This document shows, one piece after another, positions 1 through 7,181 of a stretch of 20,191 nt of DNA. Position numbers and translations under genes: made by a program. A model generated the notes under the pieces. That model searched no databases and was not told the origin of the DNA. It worked only from the letters and a program-made list of their open reading frames with translations. The DNA comes from a virus, in IMG/VR virus record IMGVR_UViG_3300033148_003042, positions 1-20,191 of that record. One strand, written 5' to 3'. Position 1 is the first letter of the stretch. Each line of letters starts with the position of its first letter.

Positions 1-226
1 GAACGTGTTTAACAAATGTTGTTAGTCCATCCTTTTTACTAAAACACACTGGGCAAGTAAAAACTTGTCCGGGCATTTCCAACTCGTTTCCATCCTTATC
101 AACTAAAACAGCCAATCCTCCTTTTATAAGGGCATCCGCATCGGTAACGTCAATAACGTCACCTATTTTCATGTCTAGATTTTCTGATGGATTCCAATTT
201 TCTGAAGTTTTTTTAACTAATGTCAT
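1..226 (-). CDS. Partial small protein with a CPVC zinc-finger start
   Basis: An open frame begins at the ATG at 226 and runs off the window edge with no stop. It reads MTLVKKTSENWNP, then a short acidic region, then VFTCPVCFSKKDGLTTFVKH just before the edge. The CxxC pair followed by a His 14 residues later looks like the first half of a C2H2-type zinc finger; the last ligand would lie outside the window. It overlaps the upstream gene by ATGA (stop 223-225), so it is probably translationally coupled to it. No family was recognised. It resembles the zinc-finger protein at 12509-12781 in layout only. Confidence 0.7.
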   Translation of the reverse strand, partial: MTLVKKTSENWNPSENLDMKIGDVIDVTDADALIKGGLAVLVDKDGNELEMPGQVFTCPVCFSKKDGLTTFVKHV

Positions 227-426
227 TTATCTGTCACCACCTTCTCTGTCTGGGTTTTCCTTACTGTGTCTAAACCCGAATTTTTTAATAACTGTTTCCA
301 TATTTGTCCAGCATGTTCTGGTGCCATAAAATGTTGTGACACGGCTATTTCTAAAGCTTTTGCCAACCGAAGCATCTCTTGTGGAACAGAAGGTATTGAT
401 GGTTTTCGTACCGGTAAAGATTTCAT
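223..426 (-). CDS. Small hypothetical protein (67 aa)
   Basis: A 67-residue basic protein that I do not recognise. It has a Pro-rich start (RKPSIPSVPQEM), a helical middle (LRLAKALEIAVSQHF) and a Thr/Lys-rich tail. The start lies one base after the stop of the zinc-ribbon gene (428) and its own stop overlaps the next start as ATGA, so it belongs to a tightly packed operon of three small genes downstream of the glycosyltransferase. A weak GGGAAA lies about 8 nt before the ATG. There are no Cys pairs and no membrane segment. Confidence 0.65.
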   Translation of the reverse strand: MKSLPVRKPSIPSVPQEMLRLAKALEIAVSQHFMAPEHAGQIWKQLLKNSGLDTVRKTQTEKVVTDK

Positions 427-427
427 T

Positions 428-625
428 TTAAAATTTCCCTAAATCACGCTTTGGTCTATCCATTGGACCAGAGCCACTGCCCCTATACCTTTTTAAATAT
501 TTGCTTTTTTCAGAACAAATACGACTACAATATTGTGGTTTAGTATCTCGAAGGTCTCTCAAAATTACTTCTTTTCCACACGCTGGGCATTTACCCTTGG
601 TTCTAGATATTGCTGTATTTTGCAT
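428..625 (-). CDS. Small zinc-ribbon protein (65 aa)
   Basis: The protein reads KGKCPACGKEVILRD near its start and QYCSRICSEKSKYLKRYR in the middle. This is two CxxC-type pairs about 20 residues apart, the pattern of a small treble-clef or zinc-ribbon domain. The C-terminus is basic. It starts inside the stop of the glycosyltransferase gene (TAATG, shared base 625) and has a strong ribosome site, AAAGGAGA, 5-6 nt before the ATG, so it is translated well independently of coupling. Function is unknown; nucleic-acid binding is a guess from the fold. Confidence 0.8.
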   Translation of the reverse strand: MQNTAISRTKGKCPACGKEVILRDLRDTKPQYCSRICSEKSKYLKRYRGSGSGPMDRPKRDLGKF

Positions 626-3132
626 TATATCTCCTTTCTTATTAACATCTCGGGATTTTGAAGATGTACTCTAAATAATTGGTCCCAGTTGAAGGCCACC
701 CTTTCCCAGGTAAAGAAGTCCTTCGCCCATTTCATCATTGGGATTCTAATTTTTTCTTGTTTTTCTTCATCTTTCAACAGGTCAACAAGAGCCTCAATAT
801 ATTCTTTTTGAACATCTTTTTCTGTGATATCAGCATCTATCTTAATTCCATTTTTAACAGTCTCATTTAAAGCAGCTAAAGTAGTAGTAACAGGAATGGT
901 TCCAAGAATTTGTGCTTTCATAGCTGTGATACATGAAATCTCTGTAAAGTCTGTTGGATATGCCCATACACCAGCACCCTTAAGTGCTTCATGTAGTTCA
1001 TCATGTCCAACTCTACCGTGGTGTATAATCCCAGGTTGCTTCAACATCTCTAACATTCCATCTTTCCACTTCATCATCGCAGGATTATCCCTATGTAGAA
1101 CATCGAAAGTATTGAACCCATAATAAACATCCAAAGATGCGTCTGGGACTTCCTTTTTAATCTCTGGCCACATCTTAAGTAAGTGAATAAGACCTCTGTC
1201 TGGAGAAGAAGAATATATCATCTTCTTAGAGTCTCTCTTGTTCTTCTTTGTTGGTGGCTTAAGCTCGAAAGTTCCGTTTTCAGTCAAGAATGTCTTATTT
1301 TTAGGCATCTCTTCGTATGTACCATCCTTTTTAAGCACTCTCAGTAGTCCTCTATGGTATTCTGACAAAACCGCAATCTTATTAACCTTATCAACTCTTT
1401 CTTCTGTAAAGTCTGCATTATTAGGAACATCATGCAACCAGACCATTGTGAATTTAGCTTTTGGCTCTAAATCAACAAACCCTATATTTCTCCACAAGAT
1501 AAGAACATTAAATTCGTCCTTAACATTAATTTCATGATACTCTTTATAAGTTATTCCATTAAAGTCCCCAGCTTCCGCTCCTGGAGCAGCATATACTGTT
1601 ACTTTCCACCCCAGCTTCTTAAGCTCTTGAGATAGGTACACAACAGCTTCCTCAGACCCACCTAGGCCAGTCTTAACTGACTTTGGTGTCCATGGCTCAA
1701 CTCCAGCACCACAAAGGATGGTAATTTCGTTTTCTCCCCACTTTCTTGATGGTAAAAATCTATGTTTCATTTCTGAAGCAAATCTCTCACCATCCATATC
1801 TGATGGTATTGATTTTGCTAAGTATTCTAGTTTTTTCTCATTCTTCCCTTGTGCTTCTAAATACTTACCTAAGAAAACAAGAGACTGAGCCGCCTTATTC
1901 CCAGACATTGCTCCTCGTGTGCTCTTCAGCCTATCATCAATACTTTTCTCCTTTGGCAACATTTCCTTAAGTGCTTCTAAGTCCTGAATAGCTTCCTCAA
2001 ATTTTCCTTCCCTGAATTTAATAAAGAAATCTGTTTCTAAAGCCCTGCTCTTCATGTCTCTAGGAGTTGTAATTAAGGTTGTGTCTGGAGTATCAAAAGA
2101 TGTTGCCAACTGCAACCAGTGTTTCGCCTTTGCAAAATCTTTTGAGTCTCCTGTTAAGGTATAAGCCATAGCCAAATTTACATAGTGCTGTGGGTATAGA
2201 GGAGATTCTTCGATGGCATTCTGGAAAGCCTCAACAGCTATTGATGGTGCCTTCTGGACAATTGCCATTTCCCCAATATGACTCCAGGCAATAGCTCTCT
2301 CTTCTGGCCAACCAGATGGAGCAATATAATCTTTCTCTCCCGGAGTTCCCTTGCCCTCTAAATATGTATGAAACAATCTTAATGCTCGGTCCCACCAAGC
2401 CTGTCTTTTGGTAGCATCATCCTTATCCATCTTACCCTTATCAAAATAAGCCCTGGCTAAATACACCAAGGTCCTAGGGTCCTTGCCCTTATCCTCCACT
2501 GCTTGTTTTTCTAAAATACGGATATTTCTTTCAATATTTGCATCTTCTCTGTCTTCACTTGTATTTGCATGAATAACAATACATTCCTTCATGGCGACCT
2601 TCATAACATTCTCAACTCTCTGCTCAATCAATGTTTCATGAAGCATTCCAATCCACTTGAAAGTATCATCATTCCTAATGATTCTCTCTCTTTTGTGATT
2701 AACTAAAATGTTGGTAATATTTCCTTCTTTATCATAGTCACATTTATACCAGTAGTCAAAGAAAACAGCAGCCCACTTCATTCTATAGGCTTCTTCTGCA
2801 ATTCCCCTAAGTTTTTCGGCACCCCTCAAGACATCGTCTGCATCTTGCCAGTAAAAGTATATATTTTCACCCTTTGGCATCTGAGACATGGCAAAATTTC
2901 GCGCCTTAGCAAAATCATCTACCCACTTAAAGAAAGAAACCTCACACCCCATCTTCTTCAACATCTTAACTAAAGGATGTCTATCGGTTGGTTCTTTATC
3001 TCCATATGTCACAACAATATAAGCCCCATCCATGTGGGGTAATACTGATTGAATTGAATCTTTAACGATTTTTGTGGGTTCGTCTTCTTTCAAAATCATT
3101 GAAAGAAAGAGTTTTGCTTTGTTTTGTTTCAT
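625..3132 (-). CDS. Two-domain glycosyltransferase (GT2-like + TPR + GT-B)
   Basis: An 835-residue protein with three parts. Residues 1-190 look like a GT-A/GT2 transferase: a KEDEP start, WVDDFAKARNFAM (70-82) and the metal-binding DADD at 97-100. Residues 215-440 are helical TPR-like repeats (for example AVEAFQNAIEESPLYPQHYV near 299-318). Residues 468-830 look like a GT-B/GT4 transferase, with GLGGSEEAVVYL (489-500), SSSPDRGL (641-648) and the sugar-nucleotide loop PTDFTEISCITAMKA (726-740). It sits directly downstream of capsid-region genes, so it most likely adds a glycan to a virion or host surface component; the substrate cannot be read from sequence. No ribosome site is visible before the ATG at 3132; a small hairpin lies at 3148-3165. 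The two catalytic domains on one chain suggest addition of two sugars in series. Confidence 0.85.
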   Translation of the reverse strand: MKQNKAKLFLSMILKEDEPTKIVKDSIQSVLPHMDGAYIVVTYGDKEPTDRHPLVKMLKKMGCEVSFFKWVDDFAKARNFAMSQMPKGENIYFYWQDADDVLRGAEKLRGIAEEAYRMKWAAVFFDYWYKCDYDKEGNITNILVNHKRERIIRNDDTFKWIGMLHETLIEQRVENVMKVAMKECIVIHANTSEDREDANIERNIRILEKQAVEDKGKDPRTLVYLARAYFDKGKMDKDDATKRQAWWDRALRLFHTYLEGKGTPGEKDYIAPSGWPEERAIAWSHIGEMAIVQKAPSIAVEAFQNAIEESPLYPQHYVNLAMAYTLTGDSKDFAKAKHWLQLATSFDTPDTTLITTPRDMKSRALETDFFIKFREGKFEEAIQDLEALKEMLPKEKSIDDRLKSTRGAMSGNKAAQSLVFLGKYLEAQGKNEKKLEYLAKSIPSDMDGERFASEMKHRFLPSRKWGENEITILCGAGVEPWTPKSVKTGLGGSEEAVVYLSQELKKLGWKVTVYAAPGAEAGDFNGITYKEYHEINVKDEFNVLILWRNIGFVDLEPKAKFTMVWLHDVPNNADFTEERVDKVNKIAVLSEYHRGLLRVLKKDGTYEEMPKNKTFLTENGTFELKPPTKKNKRDSKKMIYSSSPDRGLIHLLKMWPEIKKEVPDASLDVYYGFNTFDVLHRDNPAMMKWKDGMLEMLKQPGIIHHGRVGHDELHEALKGAGVWAYPTDFTEISCITAMKAQILGTIPVTTTLAALNETVKNGIKIDADITEKDVQKEYIEALVDLLKDEEKQEKIRIPMMKWAKDFFTWERVAFNWDQLFRVHLQNPEMLIRKEI

Positions 3133-3147
3133 ATATGTAACTAAAGA

Positions 3148-3165
3148 TAGTGGTCAAACCTACTA
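3148..3165 (-). other. Hairpin in the glycosyltransferase leader
   Basis: On the transcribed strand TAGT-A-GGT, loop TTG, then ACC-ACTA forms a 7-bp stem with one bulged A, 15 nt before the ATG at 3132. There is no T-tract, so it is not a terminator. It may affect translation of a gene that has no visible Shine-Dalgarno site. Confidence 0.4.
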
Positions 3166-3192
3166 CCTATGGTCCAATATTTAATTTTTAAC

Positions 3193-3480
3193 TTATACTA
3201 GCTTTTTGTGGTCTGAGCCGGCTTTTGTGCTTACTCTACCTGGAAGTCTAGATACTTTTTGTAATTTAGCTGATGAGCTGTCTGTAACACCTTTCTCATT
3301 AGTTAAATTGACTGATTGTCCAAAAGGAGCTTTATCCATTGCATAAGACTGGTCTGCCTTAATAGGAGCATTATTATCGTCTCCTTGCTGGAAACCTCTC
3401 TTGCTAAAAGGTTTTTTCTCAGACGTCTTTACCATTGGTTTTAAATTTTTATCGTAATCTGTTGTTGGGTTGTTTTTCAT
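3193..3480 (-). CDS. Hypothetical basic, disordered-looking protein (95 aa)
   Basis: A Lys/Ser/Asp-rich protein with no hydrophobic core, ending in a basic stretch (RLPGRVSTKAGSDHKKLV). It is probably unfolded on its own. It lies in the structural region between a small virion-region gene and the glycosyltransferase. It has a good ribosome site (AAGGCGGTG, 11 nt before the ATG) and a TTGACA box just after the upstream stop, so it seems to have its own expression signals. A minor virion or assembly protein is possible, but no family was recognised. Confidence 0.75.
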   Translation of the reverse strand: MKNNPTTDYDKNLKPMVKTSEKKPFSKRGFQQGDDNNAPIKADQSYAMDKAPFGQSVNLTNEKGVTDSSSAKLQKVSRLPGRVSTKAGSDHKKLV

Positions 3481-3519
3481 GAATATATTTCACCGCCTTC
3501 TAAGAGTAACTAACTAATA

Positions 3520-3548
3520 ATTTCAACATACTAAACATAATTTGTCAA
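3520..3548 (-). promoter_or_regulatory. Candidate promoter for the 3193-3480 gene
   Basis: TTGACA (3543-3548), a 17-bp spacer, then TGAAAT (3520-3525, a weak -10). The -35 lies 2 nt after the stop of the upstream gene. Unlike the leaderless promoters elsewhere in the window, this one leaves a leader of about 30 nt holding a ribosome site. Confidence 0.5.
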
Positions 3549-3550
3549 TA

Positions 3551-3862
3551 CTATGCATTTAAATAGTATCTAGCTTTGTTTTCGTTGATGTATTTTGAGG
3601 GAGTTTCCCCTATTGAAATAACTGCTTCTTTCCACAGTGTAGAATTATCTGCTCCGACAGAAGGAGTGTCTCCACCATCTATTATAACTTGCTTAAGCCA
3701 TAAATCCTCTAGGGAACCAACTGACGTGTAATGAGATGGGTCTACTGTAATTTGAGATAGATAAAAAACCTTTCTGAGTTGATTGTGTGGAGTCTGTGCT
3801 GTAGCTCCAGTAACATTCTCCAACATAAAAGTTCGTTCTATAGCGGTTAAGTTTATAGCCAT
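3551..3862 (-). CDS. Hypothetical small virion-region protein (103 aa)
   Basis: A compact mixed protein (MAINLTAIERTFMLENVTG...) with many Thr/Ser/Tyr residues and the end ISIGETPSKYINENKARYY. It lies two genes downstream of the major capsid protein, where head-completion or decoration proteins often sit, but no family is recognised. The start is the ATG at 3862, 17 nt after the upstream stop. There is no Shine-Dalgarno site. TATAAC lies 6 nt before the ATG, which resembles the leaderless starts elsewhere, but the matching -35 is poor. Confidence 0.75.
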   Translation of the reverse strand: MAINLTAIERTFMLENVTGATAQTPHNQLRKVFYLSQITVDPSHYTSVGSLEDLWLKQVIIDGGDTPSVGADNSTLWKEAVISIGETPSKYINENKARYYLNA

Positions 3863-3879
3863 ATCTATGTTATATCAGA

Positions 3880-4266
3880 CTAAGCCTTCTCTGCGATAGC
3901 AAATTGTGGGTACTTCTTTAAAAATGTCCTATAAAATTTTTTGTCCATAGGAAGCTGGTCTGCCTTATATTGTGTTCTTATAAGTAACTGTAAACTCATA
4001 GGAAAAATTAAAGTGGCTCTTCTCTCCATATCCTTTCCCCCTTTTGTCTGTCCAAACTTCTTATCATAAAGTGTTTCCCTCTGTTCAGAAATATCTATTT
4101 TTAACGCCTCGACCTCTTCCGGCGCTTTTTTCTGCCATGCTTTAACTAGCTCATCAATAACCAGCCACGGGTCTTTCTTTTTTCGAAGCTCATCAATCCT
4201 CTCAGCTAGTTCATAGCTGTCTGAATTTACGATTCTTCCTGTTTCTGTAACAATTAATTTACTCAT
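3880..4266 (-). CDS. Hypothetical protein downstream of the capsid gene (128 aa)
   Basis: I place the start at the ATG at 4266 (MSKLIVTETGRIVNS). The frame stays open up to a TTG at 4350, but that stretch reads through two hairpins and looks non-coding. The protein is rich in charged helices (SYELAERIDELRKKKDPWLV, then VKAWQKKAPEEVEALKI) and ends in a basic region with KKYPQFAIAEKA. No family is recognised; its position just after the capsid gene suggests a virion or head-assembly role. No clear ribosome site precedes it, and a strong GC hairpin ends 22 nt upstream. Confidence 0.75.
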   Translation of the reverse strand: MSKLIVTETGRIVNSDSYELAERIDELRKKKDPWLVIDELVKAWQKKAPEEVEALKIDISEQRETLYDKKFGQTKGGKDMERRATLIFPMSLQLLIRTQYKADQLPMDKKFYRTFLKKYPQFAIAEKA

Positions 4267-4445
4267 ATATTTTTCAATAGGTTCGGAGGGGAGTAAAACT
4301 CCCCCCGTCGCCCTGTTGTTTGTATTTGGCAATCTGTGTGCCAGTCCCAAATACTGTTTTCAAACTTGTCGGTGGGTAGCGGGAGTGAAAAGCCCCCGGT
4401 TCTGTACGCCCCCCTAGCTAAAGTCAGAAGACTAAAAAGTTAGAT
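4267..4445 (-). other. Structured intergenic region after the capsid gene
   Basis: This 179-nt spacer is far more GC-rich than its surroundings. On the transcribed strand it holds GGGGAGT-TTT-ACTCCCC (4288-4304, perfect 7-bp stem), GTATTTGG paired with CCAAATAC (4322-4329 with 4347-4354, perfect 8-bp stem with a 17-nt loop), and a G-run/C-run segment at about 4368-4413 (GGGGGGCG..., CGGGGGC...CTCCCG) that can pair in several ways. None is followed by a T-tract, so it does not look like an intrinsic terminator. It may stabilise the capsid mRNA or limit readthrough expression downstream. Confidence 0.6.
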
Positions 4446-5354
4446 TTAACCGTTTTGGTTATATCCTGTTCTCTTTAAGTCTGCTCTTTCTTCAAGAACT
4501 TCTAGTGTGAACTCTGTCACCCATTGACCTCTGTCAGCGTCACCAATCTTGCTAATCTCTTGGAAAAGAGGTTTGTCAAGGTAGGCAATTTTGTGCATTT
4601 CTTCTCTTAGACCGTAGACGGTAGTTGTACCGGCGGTGTTCTGAACGTCTCTGTGATGCATGATTCTATGTGAACCAACAGCTGAGTCGTAAACGAGAAC
4701 GTCTTTAATAAGACGTCTGTCTGAAGCGTCAATATATCTAGTAGAGTTACCTGAGAATCCAGCAATTGCTTGCTTAATTTTCACGGTACAAAGAACCATA
4801 TCGAAGACCTTGTCAGCTGACACCGCAGTGTAAGCATCGGAAGCCATGTCGTTTAGTTCTGCCTCTGAGAATGAAGTACCGGAATTTCGAGCGGTAGCAT
4901 TAGTCGTAATGAAGGCGTTTATTCCTGTCATTGTCCTAGCGGTACCGGATGAACCGGAAGCCTTTGTTGAGTTAAGAATGGCATATTCCATCTTTAACTT
5001 TAACTGACGTAAACCGTCAGACTTCTGGAACGCGTATGGGTCGCCGATAGCGGCAACGTTAACTCGTCTCTCTGTTCTGGAAACTTGAATAGATTGTGGG
5101 ATGATATGCGTGATGTTACTCTCTCTGGAAGGTGCAGTAAGGTCTGCGAATTCAGCATCCGCTCCTTCAGCAGCTGAACTTGTTGACGCAGGTCGTGAAA
5201 TGTTATATTTCAACCACTCGTGTAAAGTTCCTCTGGCTGTGCTTGTTCCAAAAAGCGTCATCAACGGTGTCTCATCTGGACTCACGTCCGCGAGGACGTC
5301 CATTAAATCTTCTCTTCTAGAAGTATCTTGGTATGTAATTAAACCCCAAGCCAT
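4446..5354 (-). CDS. Major capsid protein (SU10/DUF5309-like)
   Basis: A 302-residue protein starting MAWGLITYQDTSRREDLMDV. The early DVSPDETPLMTLFG, the ADAEFADLTAPSR stretch, SIQVSRTERRVNVAAIGDPY and the end VTEFTLEVLEERADLKRTG match my memory of the HK97-fold capsid group once called DUF5309 (SU10-type). It would assemble the icosahedral head. The frame is open to an ATG at 5396, but that codon lies inside a perfect hairpin; I chose 5354 because AGGGGGAGGTG precedes it, although the spacing to the ATG is long (about 14 nt). The gene follows the scaffold gene directly, the usual head order. Family assignment is from motif recognition, not a search. Confidence 0.85.
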   Translation of the reverse strand: MAWGLITYQDTSRREDLMDVLADVSPDETPLMTLFGTSTARGTLHEWLKYNISRPASTSSAAEGADAEFADLTAPSRESNITHIIPQSIQVSRTERRVNVAAIGDPYAFQKSDGLRQLKLKMEYAILNSTKASGSSGTARTMTGINAFITTNATARNSGTSFSEAELNDMASDAYTAVSADKVFDMVLCTVKIKQAIAGFSGNSTRYIDASDRRLIKDVLVYDSAVGSHRIMHHRDVQNTAGTTTVYGLREEMHKIAYLDKPLFQEISKIGDADRGQWVTEFTLEVLEERADLKRTGYNQNG

Positions 5355-5392
5355 GTTATATTTATTTTCACCTCCCCCTAATAAATGTTTAT

Positions 5393-5428
5393 CCATATCA
5401 TTTTAATCCCAGTAATGGGATGATATGG
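5393..5428 (-). other. Strong hairpin before the capsid gene
   Basis: On the transcribed strand CCATATC pairs with GATATGG and, inside it, ATCCCA-TTAC-TGGGAT forms a second perfect stem, with a 6-nt bulge between the two. The structure fills the scaffold/capsid junction and ends 38 nt before the capsid ATG. There is no T-tract. Likely roles are mRNA stability or a processing site that lets capsid be made in excess of scaffold. Confidence 0.6.
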
Positions 5429-5436
5429 AATCCACA

Positions 5437-6405
5437 CTATGGGGTTGTCGTAGTCTTTTCTCCAACGTGGTCAGTATTCGCAAGTCTCCTTGCAATAGCT
5501 TCTAGATTTCCCTCTCGAGATAATCTAACAAGCCTTTCTCTGTCTTCTGTTGGTTCAGACTGTGGTCGAGCCGGTGGTTGTTGTCCTGCCGTATCGGCAG
5601 CCGCCTGTTCTTTCAGTGCTTGAGCAGCATCAACTGGTGTTGTTGCGTCTCCTGCGACTGGTGTAGCGGGAGCTCCTTCTGGAGCCGCTGTTGTTGTAGT
5701 TGGTTCAGTCACGTCTGTTTTGACTTCTTTAGATGATTGCGCGTTTTTAACGTAGTCGGCTGCTTCTTTGAAATGCATTGGTCTCCCACCGTAGTCTTCT
5801 GGTGATGTCATAGAATCAATCAGAACTGACCTAACTTGTCTGTGAAATTCTTTATCATGAGTATCTGACTGAGGATTCAGTTCAGGATACGTAGAGAAAG
5901 TCTCTCTGTTTTGTCGGTCAATATCTTTTGCTTCTGACGTTTTGATGTAGCTCTGTACCGCTCTTTGAGCGTTGGTTGCTTGTGTATTAAGGGCCTCAAT
6001 CTTATCTTTAAGTTTGATTTCATTAATAAACTTTTGACCTGTTACAGGGTCTATCTCAACAAAATCCTCTGGATTTACTTTATCTTGAGCTTGAGACTGT
6101 ACTGGTGGTTGGTTCAATGGACTAACTTGTTCGTTTGCTTCTTCTCTCCTCTGTTGAGCATCCAATAGAGACTTATTTGCCTCCATTAGTTCTTTATTAG
6201 AATCAAGCAGTTTGTCAAACTGTTCTGTCGTCCTTTTATTTTCTGTATTTATTGTTGGCTTACTAGGTGCTGCCGGTGCTGGTGTAGCTGAAACTGCTGG
6301 TGCCGCTGGTGTAGCTGGTACCGCAGGAGCTGTTTTAGCTGGAGCAGGAATAGTAGCTGCCTTTTTAGAAGCGTCCTTTACGGGCGCGTTATCTTTGGTT
6401 GCCAA
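5437..6405 (-). CDS. Scaffolding protein
   Basis: A 322-residue protein with a low-complexity Ala/Pro/Thr N-terminus (about residues 5-50), a charged helical middle rich in Gln/Glu (EQFDKLLDSNKELMEANKSL, likely coiled coil), a second Ala/Thr/Pro linker near 245-285, and a charged end (EDRERLVRLSREGNLEAIA). This composition and its place directly before the capsid gene are typical of phage scaffolds, which guide head assembly and then leave. The start is a TTG at 6405: AAGGAGGTG lies 7 nt before it and no ATG fits. The family was not matched by a specific motif; the call relies on composition and context. Confidence 0.8.
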   Translation of the reverse strand: MATKDNAPVKDASKKAATIPAPAKTAPAVPATPAAPAVSATPAPAAPSKPTINTENKRTTEQFDKLLDSNKELMEANKSLLDAQQRREEANEQVSPLNQPPVQSQAQDKVNPEDFVEIDPVTGQKFINEIKLKDKIEALNTQATNAQRAVQSYIKTSEAKDIDRQNRETFSTYPELNPQSDTHDKEFHRQVRSVLIDSMTSPEDYGGRPMHFKEAADYVKNAQSSKEVKTDVTEPTTTTAAPEGAPATPVAGDATTPVDAAQALKEQAAADTAGQQPPARPQSEPTEDRERLVRLSREGNLEAIARRLANTDHVGEKTTTTP

Positions 6406-6513
6406 GTGTTTTCACCTCCTTCTTGTCGTGTCCAGTTGTTTTCGGGAGCTCGGACATCTCTCCCATACGGATGTGTGGTTTTCCGTACACATTGGCTAAT
6501 TTTTAAAAATGTG
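6406..6513 (-). promoter_or_regulatory. Structured leader and ribosome site of the scaffold gene
   Basis: The 108-nt spacer holds two stems on the transcribed strand: TACGGA/TCCGTA (6482-6487 with 6466-6471, 10-nt loop) and GGGAG/CTCCC (6460-6464 with 6444-6448, 11-nt loop). A rival pairing, TGTG with CACA, overlaps the first stem. A strong ribosome site, AAGGAGGTG, follows just before the TTG start. No promoter is evident. Confidence 0.5.
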
Positions 6514-6795
6514 CTAAAATCCTATGGCCTTTCCTTTCGAAAATAATTTGCCATCACGGATTTCCAAGTCTTTGCCAGTAAGGCCGAAATGGCACTTCTG
6601 ACATCTAACGCCACCTGGCGCAGTTTTAAAATTATGTTCGCATTTTTTATGTGGTAAAACTTCTTCACGATTGAGTTCGTTATCACCCCAGTAGTCAGCA
6701 GATTTAACTTTGTAGAAATTATCTTTTGAATTCCACTGTAAACTTTGCGGGTCTGATTTAGGAAGTGGCGGTAATACTTTATCATTTGGTGACAT
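6514..6795 (-). CDS. Small zinc-binding protein in the head operon (93 aa)
   Basis: The protein starts MSPNDKVLPPLPKSDPQSL and carries CEHNFKTAPGGVRCQKCHFG near residues 52-71, a C-H...C-x2-C-H pattern expected to bind one zinc, followed by LTGKDLEIRDGKLF. Another open frame overlaps the same span on the same strand but lacks this coherent motif and is rejected. The gene lies between the portal-linked gene and the scaffold. No ribosome site is visible before the ATG at 6795. A minor role in head assembly is possible; no family name is certain. Confidence 0.8.
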   Translation of the reverse strand: MSPNDKVLPPLPKSDPQSLQWNSKDNFYKVKSADYWGDNELNREEVLPHKKCEHNFKTAPGGVRCQKCHFGLTGKDLEIRDGKLFSKGKAIGF

Positions 6796-6802
6796 TTGCT
6801 AT

Positions 6803-6822
6803 GTACTGGGTTAGCCTATAAG
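6803..6822 (-). other. Small hairpin in the 6795/6823 spacer
   Basis: The 27-nt spacer reads TTAGC-TTATAG-GCTAA on the transcribed strand, a perfect 5-bp stem, in front of a start with no Shine-Dalgarno site. Confidence 0.3.
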
Positions 6823-7167
6823 CTAAATCCTCATTGTCTTCCTTTGTAACTCACCAGAACGTACTTTGTCAAGATACTCCGCCTTTTCTATGATTTCTTG
6901 AATACCATTTAACAGCTCTTTTGCGTTATTAGCAGCGTGAAACCCGTTAAGTTCTCTCCATTCCCAATCGTCCCTGTTGTCAACCTCTCTTGGGTCAACC
7001 CAGCTATGGTATGCTGCTTTTTCTAATTGTTTGACTACAATCTTCCAGCCCGCAGTCTTAGTCATCTCGTAGACAGCCTGTGCATCTCTTAGTTCTTCAA
7101 CTTCTTGTGGTTTTAATGGGTTTTTGACCTCAGCGGCTTCTTTTTGGTCCTTTTTCGAATTAGACAT
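6823..7167 (-). CDS. Hypothetical helical protein between portal and scaffold (114 aa)
   Basis: A charged, mostly helical protein: a Lys/Glu-rich N-terminus, then QAVYEMTKTAGWKIVVKQLE, then a Trp-rich centre (SWVDPREVDNRDDWEWRELN), then a long helix to the end (LLNGIQEIIEKAEYLDKVRS). It begins 14 nt after the portal stop and has no ribosome site, so coupling to portal translation is likely. Proteins of this size and helical style after the portal gene are common in phages, but the function is not known to me. Confidence 0.75.
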   Translation of the reverse strand: MSNSKKDQKEAAEVKNPLKPQEVEELRDAQAVYEMTKTAGWKIVVKQLEKAAYHSWVDPREVDNRDDWEWRELNGFHAANNAKELLNGIQEIIEKAEYLDKVRSGELQRKTMRI

Positions 7168-7181
7168 ATTTAAATTAATTA

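Noticed and set aside
4267-4350. N-terminal extension of the 3880-4266 gene from a TTG at 4350
   Set aside because: It would run through a perfect GC hairpin, has no ribosome site, and the ATG at 4266 begins a normal-looking protein.
5355-5396. Upstream ATG of the capsid gene
   Set aside because: It lies inside a hairpin, and a GGAGGTG ribosome site follows it, in front of the next ATG at 5354.
6522-6785. Second minus-strand frame overlapping the zinc protein at 6514-6795
   Set aside because: It lacks the coherent Cys/His motif and normal composition of the other frame.
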